This document shows positions 15,576 through 23,623 of a stretch of DNA of 42,485 nucleotides, piece by piece. The DNA comes from Candidatus Altarchaeota archaeon (lineage in GTDB: Archaea; Altiarchaeota; Altiarchaeia; JAFGQM01). The notes beneath the pieces were generated by a model. The model was not told the origin of the DNA. It saw only the letters and a program-made list of their open reading frames with translations, and did not search any database. The DNA is taken from contig JAFGQM010000084.1 of assembly GCA_016935655.1 (NCBI GenBank), positions 1 to 42,485 of the forward strand, written 5' to 3'. The position numbers and the translations under genes were made by a program. Each line of letters begins with the position of its first letter. The stretch's first letter is position 1.

Positions 15576-16748
15576 TTAGAATACCAATAGTTTTTTGGGG
15601 GTAAACCCAGCTAATTGGTCTTTTATTATCTTGTGTTGGACAAGGACCACGACGCAGTCGGCGTCTTTGCAGACTCCATCAAGTGACTTGTAGGATTTCT
15701 CCGGTATCAGCGGATCGTAGGCGGAGACGTTGTAACCTTCCCCTTTGAGTATTTCCACCACCCTCACAGCGGGGCTCTCCCTGAGGTCTGCGATGTCCGG
15801 TTTGTATGTAAGCCCTAGGATTATTATCCTCGGCTTTTCTATGCCGCTGACGAATTCCTTAATCTTGTCAGCGGTCACCTGCGGCATGGAATCGTTGACT
15901 TCGCGCGCGGTCTTTATTAACCTGGCTTTCTTCGGGGCCGCATCATATATAAACCATGGGTCTATGGGTATGCAATGGCCGCCTACCCCTATGCCGGGTT
16001 TCAGTATGCTGACTCTGGGGTGCTTGTTGGCCAGTTCTATCACTTCATTGATGTTTATGCCAAGGTCATCGGCTACCAGCGAGAGCTCGTTGGCAAAGGC
16101 TATGTTCACGTCCCTGAAGGCGTTCTCAACCAGCTTGCAGAACTCGGCTGTGGTACAGTCGGTTAGATACAGATTACCCTTCACAAAAGAAGCGTACATA
16201 TCCCTTGCGAGCTCAGCGGATTTCTTGTCGAAACCCCCTACAATCCTGTCGTTGTTCACTATCTCCTTGTAGATGTCCCCTGGAAGAATCCTTTCGGGAC
16301 AATGGGCAAGATAGACGTTCTGGCCCACCCTCAGTTTTGTGTTGCCTTCTATGGTGGTTTTGACGATATCCGTGCATGTCTTGGGGGGTATGGTCGACTC
16401 GATTATTATTAGGTTCCCTTCTTTAAGGACGGGCAGTGTGGATTCCACAGCGGCTTCCACATAGCCCAAATCAGGCTCCTTGTCCTCCTTTACCGGGGTC
16501 GGCACCGCCACTACGAATATATCGCTCTCCTTGGGGGATAACCCGGCAGTAAGGTTGGCTTTGACGGCATTGTCCTTCATGAGCTCCTCCAGCTCCGGCT
16601 CCTTTATCTTTGAAGGCAAAACCCCGTTGTTTATTGAATCCACTAGGTTTTTATCAACGTCGACTGCCATCACCTTGTGCCCGGATTTCGCAAGCAGTAG
16701 GGCGAGGGGAAGCCCGACCACCCCGGCCCCAACAACAGAGATCTTCAT
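15576..16748 (-). CDS. wecC: UDP-N-acetyl-D-mannosamine dehydrogenase
   Basis: The ATG at 16748 overlaps the upstream stop in an ATGA, giving 390 residues; an ATG eight codons earlier is rejected. The protein has the N-terminal NAD domain (VVGAGVVGLPLALLLA), the central dimerisation helix with Lys205, and the catalytic Cys259 in GIGVGGHCIPIDPW. The segment AHCPERILPG is typical of the WecC branch. It oxidises C6 of UDP-ManNAc twice with NAD to give UDP-ManNAcA. Context with WecB supports this assignment over UDP-glucose dehydrogenase. Confidence 0.9.
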   Translation of the reverse strand: MKISVVGAGVVGLPLALLLAKSGHKVMAVDVDKNLVDSINNGVLPSKIKEPELEELMKDNAVKANLTAGLSPKESDIFVVAVPTPVKEDKEPDLGYVEAAVESTLPVLKEGNLIIIESTIPPKTCTDIVKTTIEGNTKLRVGQNVYLAHCPERILPGDIYKEIVNNDRIVGGFDKKSAELARDMYASFVKGNLYLTDCTTAEFCKLVENAFRDVNIAFANELSLVADDLGININEVIELANKHPRVSILKPGIGVGGHCIPIDPWFIYDAAPKKARLIKTAREVNDSMPQVTADKIKEFVSGIEKPRIIILGLTYKPDIADLRESPAVRVVEILKGEGYNVSAYDPLIPEKSYKSLDGVCKDADCVVVLVQHKIIKDQLAGFTPKKLLVF

Positions 16749-17656
16749 ACTTTGTATACCTCTCTTTGCCATTCGATGGTTCTCTTCAGACCTTCCTTGA
16801 GATCGATTCTTGTCTTATAGCCTAAATCTTTCTTTGCCTTCTTGCTGTCGCCTTTCTTGTCGAGTGTGTTGTGTGGCTCCACTTTTATGTATTCGACTTT
16901 CGAGTCATCTTTGCCAAGATGGCCAAGGATTATGTCCGAGACTGTCTTTATGTCATGGTATTCATCGCCGCATATGTTGTAGACCTCGCCCGGCTTGAAG
17001 TTGCTCGTGATATTGGCAATCGCATTGATCGCATCGTCTATATAGCTTGAGGTCCTGTGGTGGTTCAGGTAAACCGTGTATGGCATGTCATGGAGCGCAT
17101 GGTAGATGAAGAGGCATGCGACACTCCTGTAGGGGGAGTAGTACTCTCCCGGGCCGTAAATATTGAAAAGCCTCAGTCTTATGGTCTCTGTTTTGGATCT
17201 GTCTTCAGAGTTCATTATCTGCAGCTCGTTCACCCACTTGCTAATCGCATAGTCGTTCAGCTGGCGGATGGGATATTTCATCATGACGTCCTCGGTCATG
17301 AGTCCTTTGTAGTCTCCGTACACCTCGGAACTGCTCGTATGGATGAGCCTGAACCTCTTCTTTTCTTGGAGGCGCAGCATGTTCTTCATGCCCACTGCGT
17401 TTGAGTTCCAGAGTGTTTCGTAATAATCCTCGCCGTTCATGCGGCCGAACTCGCCGGCCAAATTATATACCACCTCTGGTTTTGCCTTCTCTATCAGGTT
17501 CTCCACCTGCCTATATTCACTTATGTCGCACCTTATGTACTTTGGGTCCAGGTCATGCCTTCTATCGGATTTCCAGACGTCATGACCGCGTTTTTCAAGC
17601 TCCTCTACCAAGGGCTTACCCACCGCACCCAAAGCACCCGTGACAAGTATCCTCAT
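16745..17656 (-). CDS. NAD-dependent epimerase/dehydratase (extended SDR), substrate unknown
   Basis: The 303-residue protein has GALGAVG at 7-13 in place of the more usual GGAGFIG, the catalytic HTSSSEVYGD and YAISK (Tyr and Lys of YxxxK), and RLRLFNIYGPGEYYSP. It belongs to the sugar-nucleotide epimerase/dehydratase group. The substrate cannot be assigned; a keto-sugar reductase or epimerase is possible. It overlaps wecC by four bases (ATGA) and is preceded by a 60-base spacer with a palindrome and repeats, so it may head its own transcript. Confidence 0.82.
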   Translation of the reverse strand: MRILVTGALGAVGKPLVEELEKRGHDVWKSDRRHDLDPKYIRCDISEYRQVENLIEKAKPEVVYNLAGEFGRMNGEDYYETLWNSNAVGMKNMLRLQEKKRFRLIHTSSSEVYGDYKGLMTEDVMMKYPIRQLNDYAISKWVNELQIMNSEDRSKTETIRLRLFNIYGPGEYYSPYRSVACLFIYHALHDMPYTVYLNHHRTSSYIDDAINAIANITSNFKPGEVYNICGDEYHDIKTVSDIILGHLGKDDSKVEYIKVEPHNTLDKKGDSKKAKKDLGYKTRIDLKEGLKRTIEWQREVYKV

Positions 17657-17673
17657 TCAAACCACTTTTTAGA

Positions 17674-17722
17674 AATATAGGTATTATTTCGCTTCTAAGC
17701 GAATATAAGTGTTATTTCACTT
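17674..17722. repeat. Pair of 21-base imperfect direct repeats around a palindrome in a promoter region
   Basis: Bases 17674-17694 and 17702-17722 match at 18 of 21 positions (aatataggtatt... and aatataagtgtt...), start to start 28 bases. Between and overlapping them lies the interrupted palindrome TTCGCTT-ct-AAGCGAA (17688-17703). On the minus strand each repeat holds a TATA-like element (ctatatttc, cttatattc) about 21 and 50 bases before the ATG at 17656. The layout resembles an operator over a promoter for the epimerase-wecC-wecB part of the operon. The second repeat runs into the 3' end of the methyltransferase gene. Confidence 0.45.
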
Positions 17723-18184
17723 CACCAGCTCGAAAAGGAGGGTGGTCGTGGAGCGATTGCCCACTTTCTTTATTTTGTCCAATTTCTCGAACACTGGGCG
17801 CAGTATTGGCCCGCTGAAAATGCCCATGACCGCGAAATTGCCATCCAGCCTGGTTATTTTGATTTTTGAGAACTCCTTAAACATTAGCTCAAGACCCTGG
17901 TGGGTGAACCTCCAGTAGTCGTGCTTTGAGTGGTATGGGTGGTAAAGGGGCGTGGAGCCCTTCACTATCCCACCCTTTTTCAGGACCCTGTAGAGCTCGC
18001 TGACCGCCTTGAACGGGTCCTCCACGTGCTCCAGGACGCTGTAACACAGAACCTCATCAAAGTGGTTTTTTGGGTAGGGCAGGTCCATGACATTGGCGTA
18101 CTCGGCCCCCTCTACCGGGCACACGTCTGCGTTTGTATATCCATCCAAGAGGTCCCGCCCGCAACCTATGTTAAGCTTTGGCAT
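17717..18184 (-). CDS. Small class I SAM-dependent methyltransferase
   Basis: The 155-residue protein starts MPKLNIGCGRDLLDGYTNADV, placing the SAM motif I at the very N terminus, followed by NVMDLPYPKNHFDEVLCYSVLEHVEDPFKAVSELYRVLKKGG and GSTPLYHPYHSKHDYWRFT. This short form is common in polysaccharide clusters, where it is annotated as a Methyltransf_11 protein of unknown substrate. It lies six bases after the upstream GT4 stop. The substrate is probably a sugar hydroxyl or carboxyl, but this is inference. Confidence 0.8.
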   Translation of the reverse strand: MPKLNIGCGRDLLDGYTNADVCPVEGAEYANVMDLPYPKNHFDEVLCYSVLEHVEDPFKAVSELYRVLKKGGIVKGSTPLYHPYHSKHDYWRFTHQGLELMFKEFSKIKITRLDGNFAVMGIFSGPILRPVFEKLDKIKKVGNRSTTTLLFELVK

Positions 18185-18190
18185 TGTGTG

Positions 18191-19354
18191 TTATTGAAGT
18201 TTGTTCAAGAAATCGATTATGCTCTCGGCCCTCTTTTCCCAAGTGTATTTACTCTCAAGTTCCTTAAACGCGGCTTCTGACAGCCGCGCGCGCAGCCCTT
18301 TGTCTGATATCAGTATTTTCTCCGCCTCGGCCAGATCCTTCGGGTCGCCGGGCCTGACCAGAATCGCGGTCTTGCCGTCCTCCAGTATCTCCCTTATCGT
18401 AGGGAGGTCTGTGGCTATGATGGGTCTTTTGGAGGCCATGTACTCGAACATCTTCAAGGGCGACATGTACTTTGAGTAGTGCTCTGTCTCGGGGAAGGGC
18501 ATGAGGCAGATGTCCACAGCGTTCAGATAATCAGCGACTTTTGTGTATGGTATATGGTCCCTGAACTCGAATAAATTTCTATCTAGTCCCTCCTTTTCTA
18601 TAAGATTTTCATACTCTGAAACTACATCCAGCGGACCGCCGACAAAGAGGAAAAGGAGTTTGTCCTTACCTAGATACTTGGCTGATTTTATTATGTCTAC
18701 TATCCCCTTCTCCTTGCCAAGGGTCTGGAACCTGCCAATATAGGCGAGTATAGTCTTGTCGGGGGGAAGGCCGAGCTCCTTCCTGACCGCGGACTTTTCC
18801 ATTTTCGGGGAGAATTCTAATACGTCGGTCGCATCAGGCACAACGGCAATGGGTCTTTTGGACTCCTTGAAAAGCTCTGCGAGATACCTCGTTATGGTCG
18901 TTATCGCATCGACGTTCTTGACCTTCCTCAATGTGAACCTGCTGAACTTGTGCGCTTCGTATATCACCTTCGCCTTCGATGGGTTCATCAAGGATAAGAC
19001 GGCTGCCGACTCGGGATGGCGGGTGTATATGAAATCGAAGTCCTTGTTTTTCCTTAGATAGTTCAAGACTGAGAGGGCGAACGTCCCTGTTGAGGCCAGG
19101 AACCAGGCGTGGGGTATCGACGCCCTGTCAAGGGCCCGTATGTCCAGGACAGGGAGGCGGATTACCTTGAATCTTTTCCTGACGTTGTAGGCCCCCCAGA
19201 TGTCGTCGTCGCTCCTGCCCCTGTTGCCCTCCCTGTTCGGCAGGACCAGGGTGACATCGCAATGATGGGACAGCGCTTCGCAGGTCTTCACTATCTGGGT
19301 CGCATGGGCCTTCTCCCCAGGTATCCGCGAGTCCGAGACGTATAACAGCTTCAT
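18191..19354 (-). CDS. GT4-family glycosyltransferase
   Basis: The 387-residue GT-B enzyme starts MKLLYVSDSRIPGEKAHATQI, and the donor domain contains LAYIGRFQTLGKEKGI, FLFVGGPLDVVSEYE and the signature SPLKMFEYMASKRPIIATD, placing the E-rich donor site near residue 310. It should add one sugar to a lipid-linked acceptor on the cytoplasmic side. Its ATG overlaps the stop of the upstream GT4 gene (ATGA at 19351-19354), so the two are probably translated together and may act in sequence. Confidence 0.87.
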   Translation of the reverse strand: MKLLYVSDSRIPGEKAHATQIVKTCEALSHHCDVTLVLPNREGNRGRSDDDIWGAYNVRKRFKVIRLPVLDIRALDRASIPHAWFLASTGTFALSVLNYLRKNKDFDFIYTRHPESAAVLSLMNPSKAKVIYEAHKFSRFTLRKVKNVDAITTITRYLAELFKESKRPIAVVPDATDVLEFSPKMEKSAVRKELGLPPDKTILAYIGRFQTLGKEKGIVDIIKSAKYLGKDKLLFLFVGGPLDVVSEYENLIEKEGLDRNLFEFRDHIPYTKVADYLNAVDICLMPFPETEHYSKYMSPLKMFEYMASKRPIIATDLPTIREILEDGKTAILVRPGDPKDLAEAEKILISDKGLRARLSEAAFKELESKYTWEKRAESIIDFLNKLQ

Positions 19355-20349
19355 TTTTCGAATGTCCTGACTATCTTGTCCATGAGTTTCCCCAGATTGT
19401 GGTTCTCAATGATTTCCTGCCTCAGTAGCTTTCTATCCTTTATTTTAAGGGCTTTTCCTACAGCCCCGGCAAAATCCTCGCTGTTTCTGAAGAGTAGGGG
19501 GCCTTTCAAGTCCTTATACACGTTTCCACTAACCAAGACGGGCAGTTCACATGCCATGGCCTCCAAGACCGTCTTGTCGAGGCTCCCGGTCGCGCTGGCC
19601 GAGACGAAGAGGTCCGCCTTGTGATAGTGCTCAGGCATCTTTTGGTAGTCTGTGGGCCCCAGGAATTGGACGTGTTTTTCCAAGCTCAGTTCTGAAACCA
19701 GTTTTTTTAAGTTGCCCATATACACGCGGTCGCCCTCCAAGGGGGCATCGCCTACCAGCAGCAGCTTCGCATTGTTGTGTTTCTTTATCACCGGGGGCAT
19801 GCCCTTGATCAATGTCTCTATCCTCTTCACCGGGGAGATCCTGCCGACGGATATCAAAACGGGGCCGGGATGAAGGGTCTTCTTGGGAGCAAACATGTCG
19901 GTATCGATGCCGTGGCCCAGGACTCTCACCTTCCGGCTTTTTATGGGGAAGCTGCCCTCAGAGGCTGTGAGGACACCGTCAGCCAGGGAGTGGGCAAGCT
20001 TCAGCTTGTAGGTAATTTTACCGTGGGTGTGCCACATGTAGAGTTTCTTCCTGTAGAGCTTGGCGTATGGCGCGGAGATGATGGTGTAGATGGGGTTCAT
20101 GTGGCAGAATATGACATCCACCTTGCGCGCAAGTGAGAACATGAGCTTGTCGAGTCGGAGCAGCCTGCGGATCTTGCCCTTGCCCAGGGTATGTATCTCG
20201 ACGTTCTTTGGAAGGTCCACTTGGCCCTTCTCCAGACAGACCACATAAAGCCTGTCCACCCGCCCTGCCAGCTCCTGGACCCAGCGATGGGCAAAGCCTA
20301 TCCGGGGGTCGTTCTTGTCCAACTTTCTGGTGAAGAATAAGACTTTCAT
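19351..20349 (-). CDS. GT4-family glycosyltransferase (first gene of the operon)
   Basis: The 332-residue GT-B enzyme is somewhat short in its N-terminal domain. It contains CHMNPIYTI, HTHGKITYKLK, LISVGRISPVKRIETLIKG, LLLVGDAP and SATGSLDKTVLEAMACELPV, the last being the nucleotide-sugar binding signature. It is the promoter-proximal gene of the minus-strand operon and shares a 59-base divergent promoter region with the epimerase at 20409. Donor and acceptor are unknown. Confidence 0.87.
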   Translation of the reverse strand: MKVLFFTRKLDKNDPRIGFAHRWVQELAGRVDRLYVVCLEKGQVDLPKNVEIHTLGKGKIRRLLRLDKLMFSLARKVDVIFCHMNPIYTIISAPYAKLYRKKLYMWHTHGKITYKLKLAHSLADGVLTASEGSFPIKSRKVRVLGHGIDTDMFAPKKTLHPGPVLISVGRISPVKRIETLIKGMPPVIKKHNNAKLLLVGDAPLEGDRVYMGNLKKLVSELSLEKHVQFLGPTDYQKMPEHYHKADLFVSASATGSLDKTVLEAMACELPVLVSGNVYKDLKGPLLFRNSEDFAGAVGKALKIKDRKLLRQEIIENHNLGKLMDKIVRTFEK

Positions 20350-20370
20350 TGCGTTTATTTTGCACTATAA

Positions 20371-20380
20371 GACTTTAAAT
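20371..20380. promoter_or_regulatory. Shared divergent TATA box
   Basis: The sequence gactttaaat contains the self-complementary TTTAAA. Its centre is about 27 bases before the ATG at 20349 on the minus strand and about 33 bases before the ATG at 20409 on the plus strand. Both distances suit leaderless or near-leaderless archaeal transcripts. A second minus-strand candidate, cttatag, is closer to 20349. Confidence 0.45.
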
Positions 20381-20408
20381 CTGTAAAACACCTAAAGTAA
20401 GGTTCAAA

Positions 20409-21332
20409 ATGCGGGTTCTTGTGACGGGTGGCGCAGGGTTCATAGGCAGCCATATCTGCAAGGCTTTGGTGACGGGGGGGCATGATGTGACATGCCTGGA
20501 CAACTTCGACCCCTATTACGACCCTGCCTACAAAAGGCAGAATGTGGAGGGGGTGGAGATGGAGCTGGTCGAGGGTAGTGTAACCGACTTTGACTTGGTC
20601 AAGAGGCTGTGCCAAGAGGTGGATTACGTCTTCCATGAGGCCGCCCAGGCGGGTGTGCGCGCATCAGTGGAGAACCCACTGAAATCTTATGAGGTTAATA
20701 CGGGGGGGACATTGAATGTGCTGCGCGCGGCCGTGGACTCTGATGTGAAGAGGGTGATAAACGCGTCCTCCTCTTCTGTCTATGGCAAGATACAATACCT
20801 GCCCTTCGACGAAAAACACCCGAACACGCCGATATCCCCCTATGGGGTGTCAAAGCTCGCAGCCGAGCATTACTGCAACGTCTTCTCAGAGGTCTATGGC
20901 ATCAAGACGGTTAATGTCAGGTACTTCACGGTGTATGGGCCGAGGATGAGGCCTGATCTGGCGATCTCCATCTTCACAAAGAGCGCCCTGGCCGGCAGGC
21001 CGATAGAGATATACGGTAACGGGAAGAAGACCCGGGACTTCACCCACATCGATGACATAGTTGGGGGCAATATGATCCTGATGAAAAGGGGCAGCGGCAC
21101 GTACAACCTGGGCTCAGGCAGGAGGATCAGCGTAGAGGAACTCGCTGAAAAGATAAAAAAACTGGCTGGCAGCAAGTCGAGGATAGTCCATAGCAGGGAC
21201 AAGAAGGGGGACGTGGAGCACACATGGGCCAACGTGGAAAAGGCAAAAAGGGAATTGGACTGGAAGCCCACGACCACTGTGGACGAGGGTTTAAGGAAGT
21301 TTGTCGAATACATAAAAAATGAAGAGATTTAA
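20409..21332 (+). CDS. UDP-sugar 4-epimerase (UDP-glucuronate 4-epimerase-like SDR)
   Basis: The 307-residue protein has GGAGFIGSH at 7-15, DNFDPYYDPAYKRQN (31-45), AAQAGVRASVENP, NASSSSVYGK and SPYGVSK with the catalytic Tyr and Lys, and RYFTVYGPRMRPDLA. The PYYDPAYKR, AAQAGVR and FTVYGPRxRPD motifs are typical of UDP-glucuronate 4-epimerases, which make UDP-galacturonate; a UDP-glucose 4-epimerase cannot be ruled out. A UDP-glucuronate pool would also feed the UDP-xylose synthase at 10158. Its 3' end overlaps the next GT4 gene by 14 bases. Confidence 0.83.
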   Translation: MRVLVTGGAGFIGSHICKALVTGGHDVTCLDNFDPYYDPAYKRQNVEGVEMELVEGSVTDFDLVKRLCQEVDYVFHEAAQAGVRASVENPLKSYEVNTGGTLNVLRAAVDSDVKRVINASSSSVYGKIQYLPFDEKHPNTPISPYGVSKLAAEHYCNVFSEVYGIKTVNVRYFTVYGPRMRPDLAISIFTKSALAGRPIEIYGNGKKTRDFTHIDDIVGGNMILMKRGSGTYNLGSGRRISVEELAEKIKKLAGSKSRIVHSRDKKGDVEHTWANVEKAKRELDWKPTTTVDEGLRKFVEYIKNEEI

Positions 21333-22464
21333 GGTACTATTCATAAGCTCTTCCTCAAGGTACAGGATCCCGGAGGAGAGGTCTGTCTACAAAAAGAAGT
21401 TCGGCGCCCTGAGCAAGATAGCCGACATCAGCTGGATAGCCGTCTCCGAGAGTGGGAAGAAGAGTATCGGGGAATGCGGGGGTGCAAAACTTTTCCTGGC
21501 GCCAAGGAAAGGCGCGAAGATCCTGGACCTCATGCTGTTTAAGGAGTTCGCCCTGACCGAGGGTTTAAGGGTAATAAAGAACCGTGACATTGATATAGTC
21601 TACGCCCAAAGCCCGCTGATGGACGGGCTGATGGGAGCGGCCTTGAAGAAACTAACGGGTGTCAAGCTCATCGTGGGCGTACACGGCGACTGGGAGGGCG
21701 AGATAAGGTACTCAAAGCCCGGAATAGCCCGTTTTATGCCTCTTATCAACTTATGGGCCTCCTTTTGCCTCAAAAACGCTGATTTGGTCCGCGTCATCTC
21801 AAAAGCGACAGAAGAAAGAGCCCTTGAGTTCGTAGAAAAGGATAAAATCTCTTCCGCTAAGTTTCCAGCTCTTTTTGATGTGGATTTCTTCCTGGAAGGG
21901 GAGCCTAAGGCAAGCAAGGAGGATTCGGCTGTTTTTGTGGGTTCCCTCATAGGCAGGAAGGGTGTGGACCATCTTGTAAAAGCGGTGCCCAAGATAAGAA
22001 ATGAGTTCCCGGAGTTTAAGCTGTATGTCGTCGGCAGGGGGGCCCTAGAAAAAGAACTTGGGTCTATGGCCGAGTCTTTGGGTGTCGGAGAAAACGTGGT
22101 CTTTGCAGGCCACCAGCCCATGGAAAGGGTCAGGGAGTACATAGACAAAAGCCAGATGCTCGTCCTGCCCTCGATGTCCGAGGGGCTGGGGAGGATAGCC
22201 CTGGAGGCTATGTCAAGGTCCAGGCCGGTCATAGGGTCGGCGGTGGAGGGCATCAAGGAGACGGTGAAGGACGGGCATAACGGTATACTGATTAGACCGG
22301 GAGATTCAGACGCCATTGCAAATGCTGTGATAAAACTGCTGGAGGACAAAAAACTGGCCGCCGAGATGGGCAAAAACGGAAGAAGATTCGTCCAGGAAAA
22401 CTACTCTGTCGAGAAGTACGTCTCCCATTATGAGAGATTGTTTGAGGAGGCCCTAGGCAGATAG
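21319..22464 (+). CDS. GT4-family glycosyltransferase
   Basis: The 381-residue GT-B enzyme starts MKRFKVLFISSSSRYRIPEE. The donor domain holds AVFVGSLIGRKGVDHLVKA, LYVVGRGALEKEL and SEGLGRIALEAMSRSRPVIG, which is the E-x7-E-like donor signature. It begins inside the end of the epimerase gene, so it is likely coupled to it and may use its product (UDP-GalA or UDP-Gal) as donor; that is an inference. Its 3' end overlaps the convergent GT4 gene by 12 bases. Confidence 0.87.
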   Translation: MKRFKVLFISSSSRYRIPEERSVYKKKFGALSKIADISWIAVSESGKKSIGECGGAKLFLAPRKGAKILDLMLFKEFALTEGLRVIKNRDIDIVYAQSPLMDGLMGAALKKLTGVKLIVGVHGDWEGEIRYSKPGIARFMPLINLWASFCLKNADLVRVISKATEERALEFVEKDKISSAKFPALFDVDFFLEGEPKASKEDSAVFVGSLIGRKGVDHLVKAVPKIRNEFPEFKLYVVGRGALEKELGSMAESLGVGENVVFAGHQPMERVREYIDKSQMLVLPSMSEGLGRIALEAMSRSRPVIGSAVEGIKETVKDGHNGILIRPGDSDAIANAVIKLLEDKKLAAEMGKNGRRFVQENYSVEKYVSHYERLFEEALGR

Positions 22465-23574
22465 TACCTTCAAGGTCTTCTGCATGAGATTATCCCAGTT
22501 GTAAGCCTTCACGAATTCCCCGGCCTTCAAAGAGAACTTCTCTGCTTTTGATCTGTTTTTCAGAAGTTCTTCTACTGCTTTCTTAAGACCCTCCTTGTCA
22601 TCGGGCTTCACCAAGAAGCCATTCTTGCCGTTCTCAATCAATTCAGGGTTGCCGCATATGTCAGTCGCTACCACGGGCGTCCCCACTGCCATGGCCTCAA
22701 GGAGGACATGGGCCATACCCTCATAGAGCGAGTTCAAGACGAACACGTGGGCGGATGCCACCCTCGCAAGCGTTTCGCTGTGGGATAGGGACCCGAAGAA
22801 CCTGACGTTTTCTGAAAGGCCCGCCTTTTCCACCTCTTTTTTTAGGGTGTCCTCATAGGGTCCAGTACCGACGACCCAATATTCCAGATGGGGCCTCTTT
22901 TTCAAAAGACCCGGCATCAACCCGATGACGTCCTGTATGCCCTTCCAGGGGACAATCCTGGCGACCGTTATGATGACCGGGTCCTTCGACTTCCTTATCT
23001 TCGGGATGTCGGCTGAGACTGCGTTTGGTATTACATAGACCTTTCCCTCCGGGACTTTGTAGAACTCCACCAGCAATCCCTTGAGGTAGTCGCTCGGGGT
23101 TATTATCCTGTCGGCATTGCCAAAGACGTATCTCTGGATTTTGATGATGTTGGTGTTGGCATCGGGATGTTTAAGGAAGTCGTCCAGGAACTTCTTCGTC
23201 TTGCCCTCGCGGAAGGCCTTCTCCCAAGCGGTGTCGCCCACGTATTTCACGACCACGGGCTTCCTTAGTATCTTGCCCACAAGGACTGAAGGCAGGCCTA
23301 TCGCAGCGGGATTCTGGGCATAAATCAAATCGCAGGACTTGGCTTTCTTCATGATCTCGGTGAAGAAGAGGGATCCTCTGGCAAGGGCAGTGCTTTGGGA
23401 CCTCCTGACCCATGACACATCCACGCCCGAAAGTTTCTCAGGCGGCGATTCCGCCAGGGTCACCACAGACACTTTGTGGCCCAGTTCTAAAGCCCTCCTG
23501 GAGAACTCATAGGCATAAGTCGCAGGCCCACCTATCTCCGGCGGGAAGATAGAACTCGTGATTAGGATGTTCAT
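22453..23574 (-). CDS. GT4-family glycosyltransferase, possible dideoxyhexose transferase
   Basis: The 373-residue GT-B enzyme starts MNILITSSIFPPEIGGPATYAYEF, with GGPATY as the usual N-terminal glycine loop. The donor domain has ITVARIVPWKGIQDVI, YWVVGTGPYEDTL and YEGMAHVLLEAMAVGTPVVATD. It lies 49 bases downstream of rfbE and is the last gene of the rfb run, so it is a candidate for transferring the CDP-activated dideoxyhexose (inference from position only). The spacer 23575-23623 has a weak TATA-like gtttatc on the minus strand near 23594, only about 20 bases from the ATG. Confidence 0.87.
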   Translation of the reverse strand: MNILITSSIFPPEIGGPATYAYEFSRRALELGHKVSVVTLAESPPEKLSGVDVSWVRRSQSTALARGSLFFTEIMKKAKSCDLIYAQNPAAIGLPSVLVGKILRKPVVVKYVGDTAWEKAFREGKTKKFLDDFLKHPDANTNIIKIQRYVFGNADRIITPSDYLKGLLVEFYKVPEGKVYVIPNAVSADIPKIRKSKDPVIITVARIVPWKGIQDVIGLMPGLLKKRPHLEYWVVGTGPYEDTLKKEVEKAGLSENVRFFGSLSHSETLARVASAHVFVLNSLYEGMAHVLLEAMAVGTPVVATDICGNPELIENGKNGFLVKPDDKEGLKKAVEELLKNRSKAEKFSLKAGEFVKAYNWDNLMQKTLKVLSA

Positions 23575-23623
23575 GGGTATATTAGGGGAGATAAACAGTA
23601 AAAGGTCACACTACGTCTGGCGA

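Noticed and set aside
17688..17703. Palindrome as an intrinsic terminator hairpin
   Set aside because: The loop would be only two bases and no T run follows on either strand.
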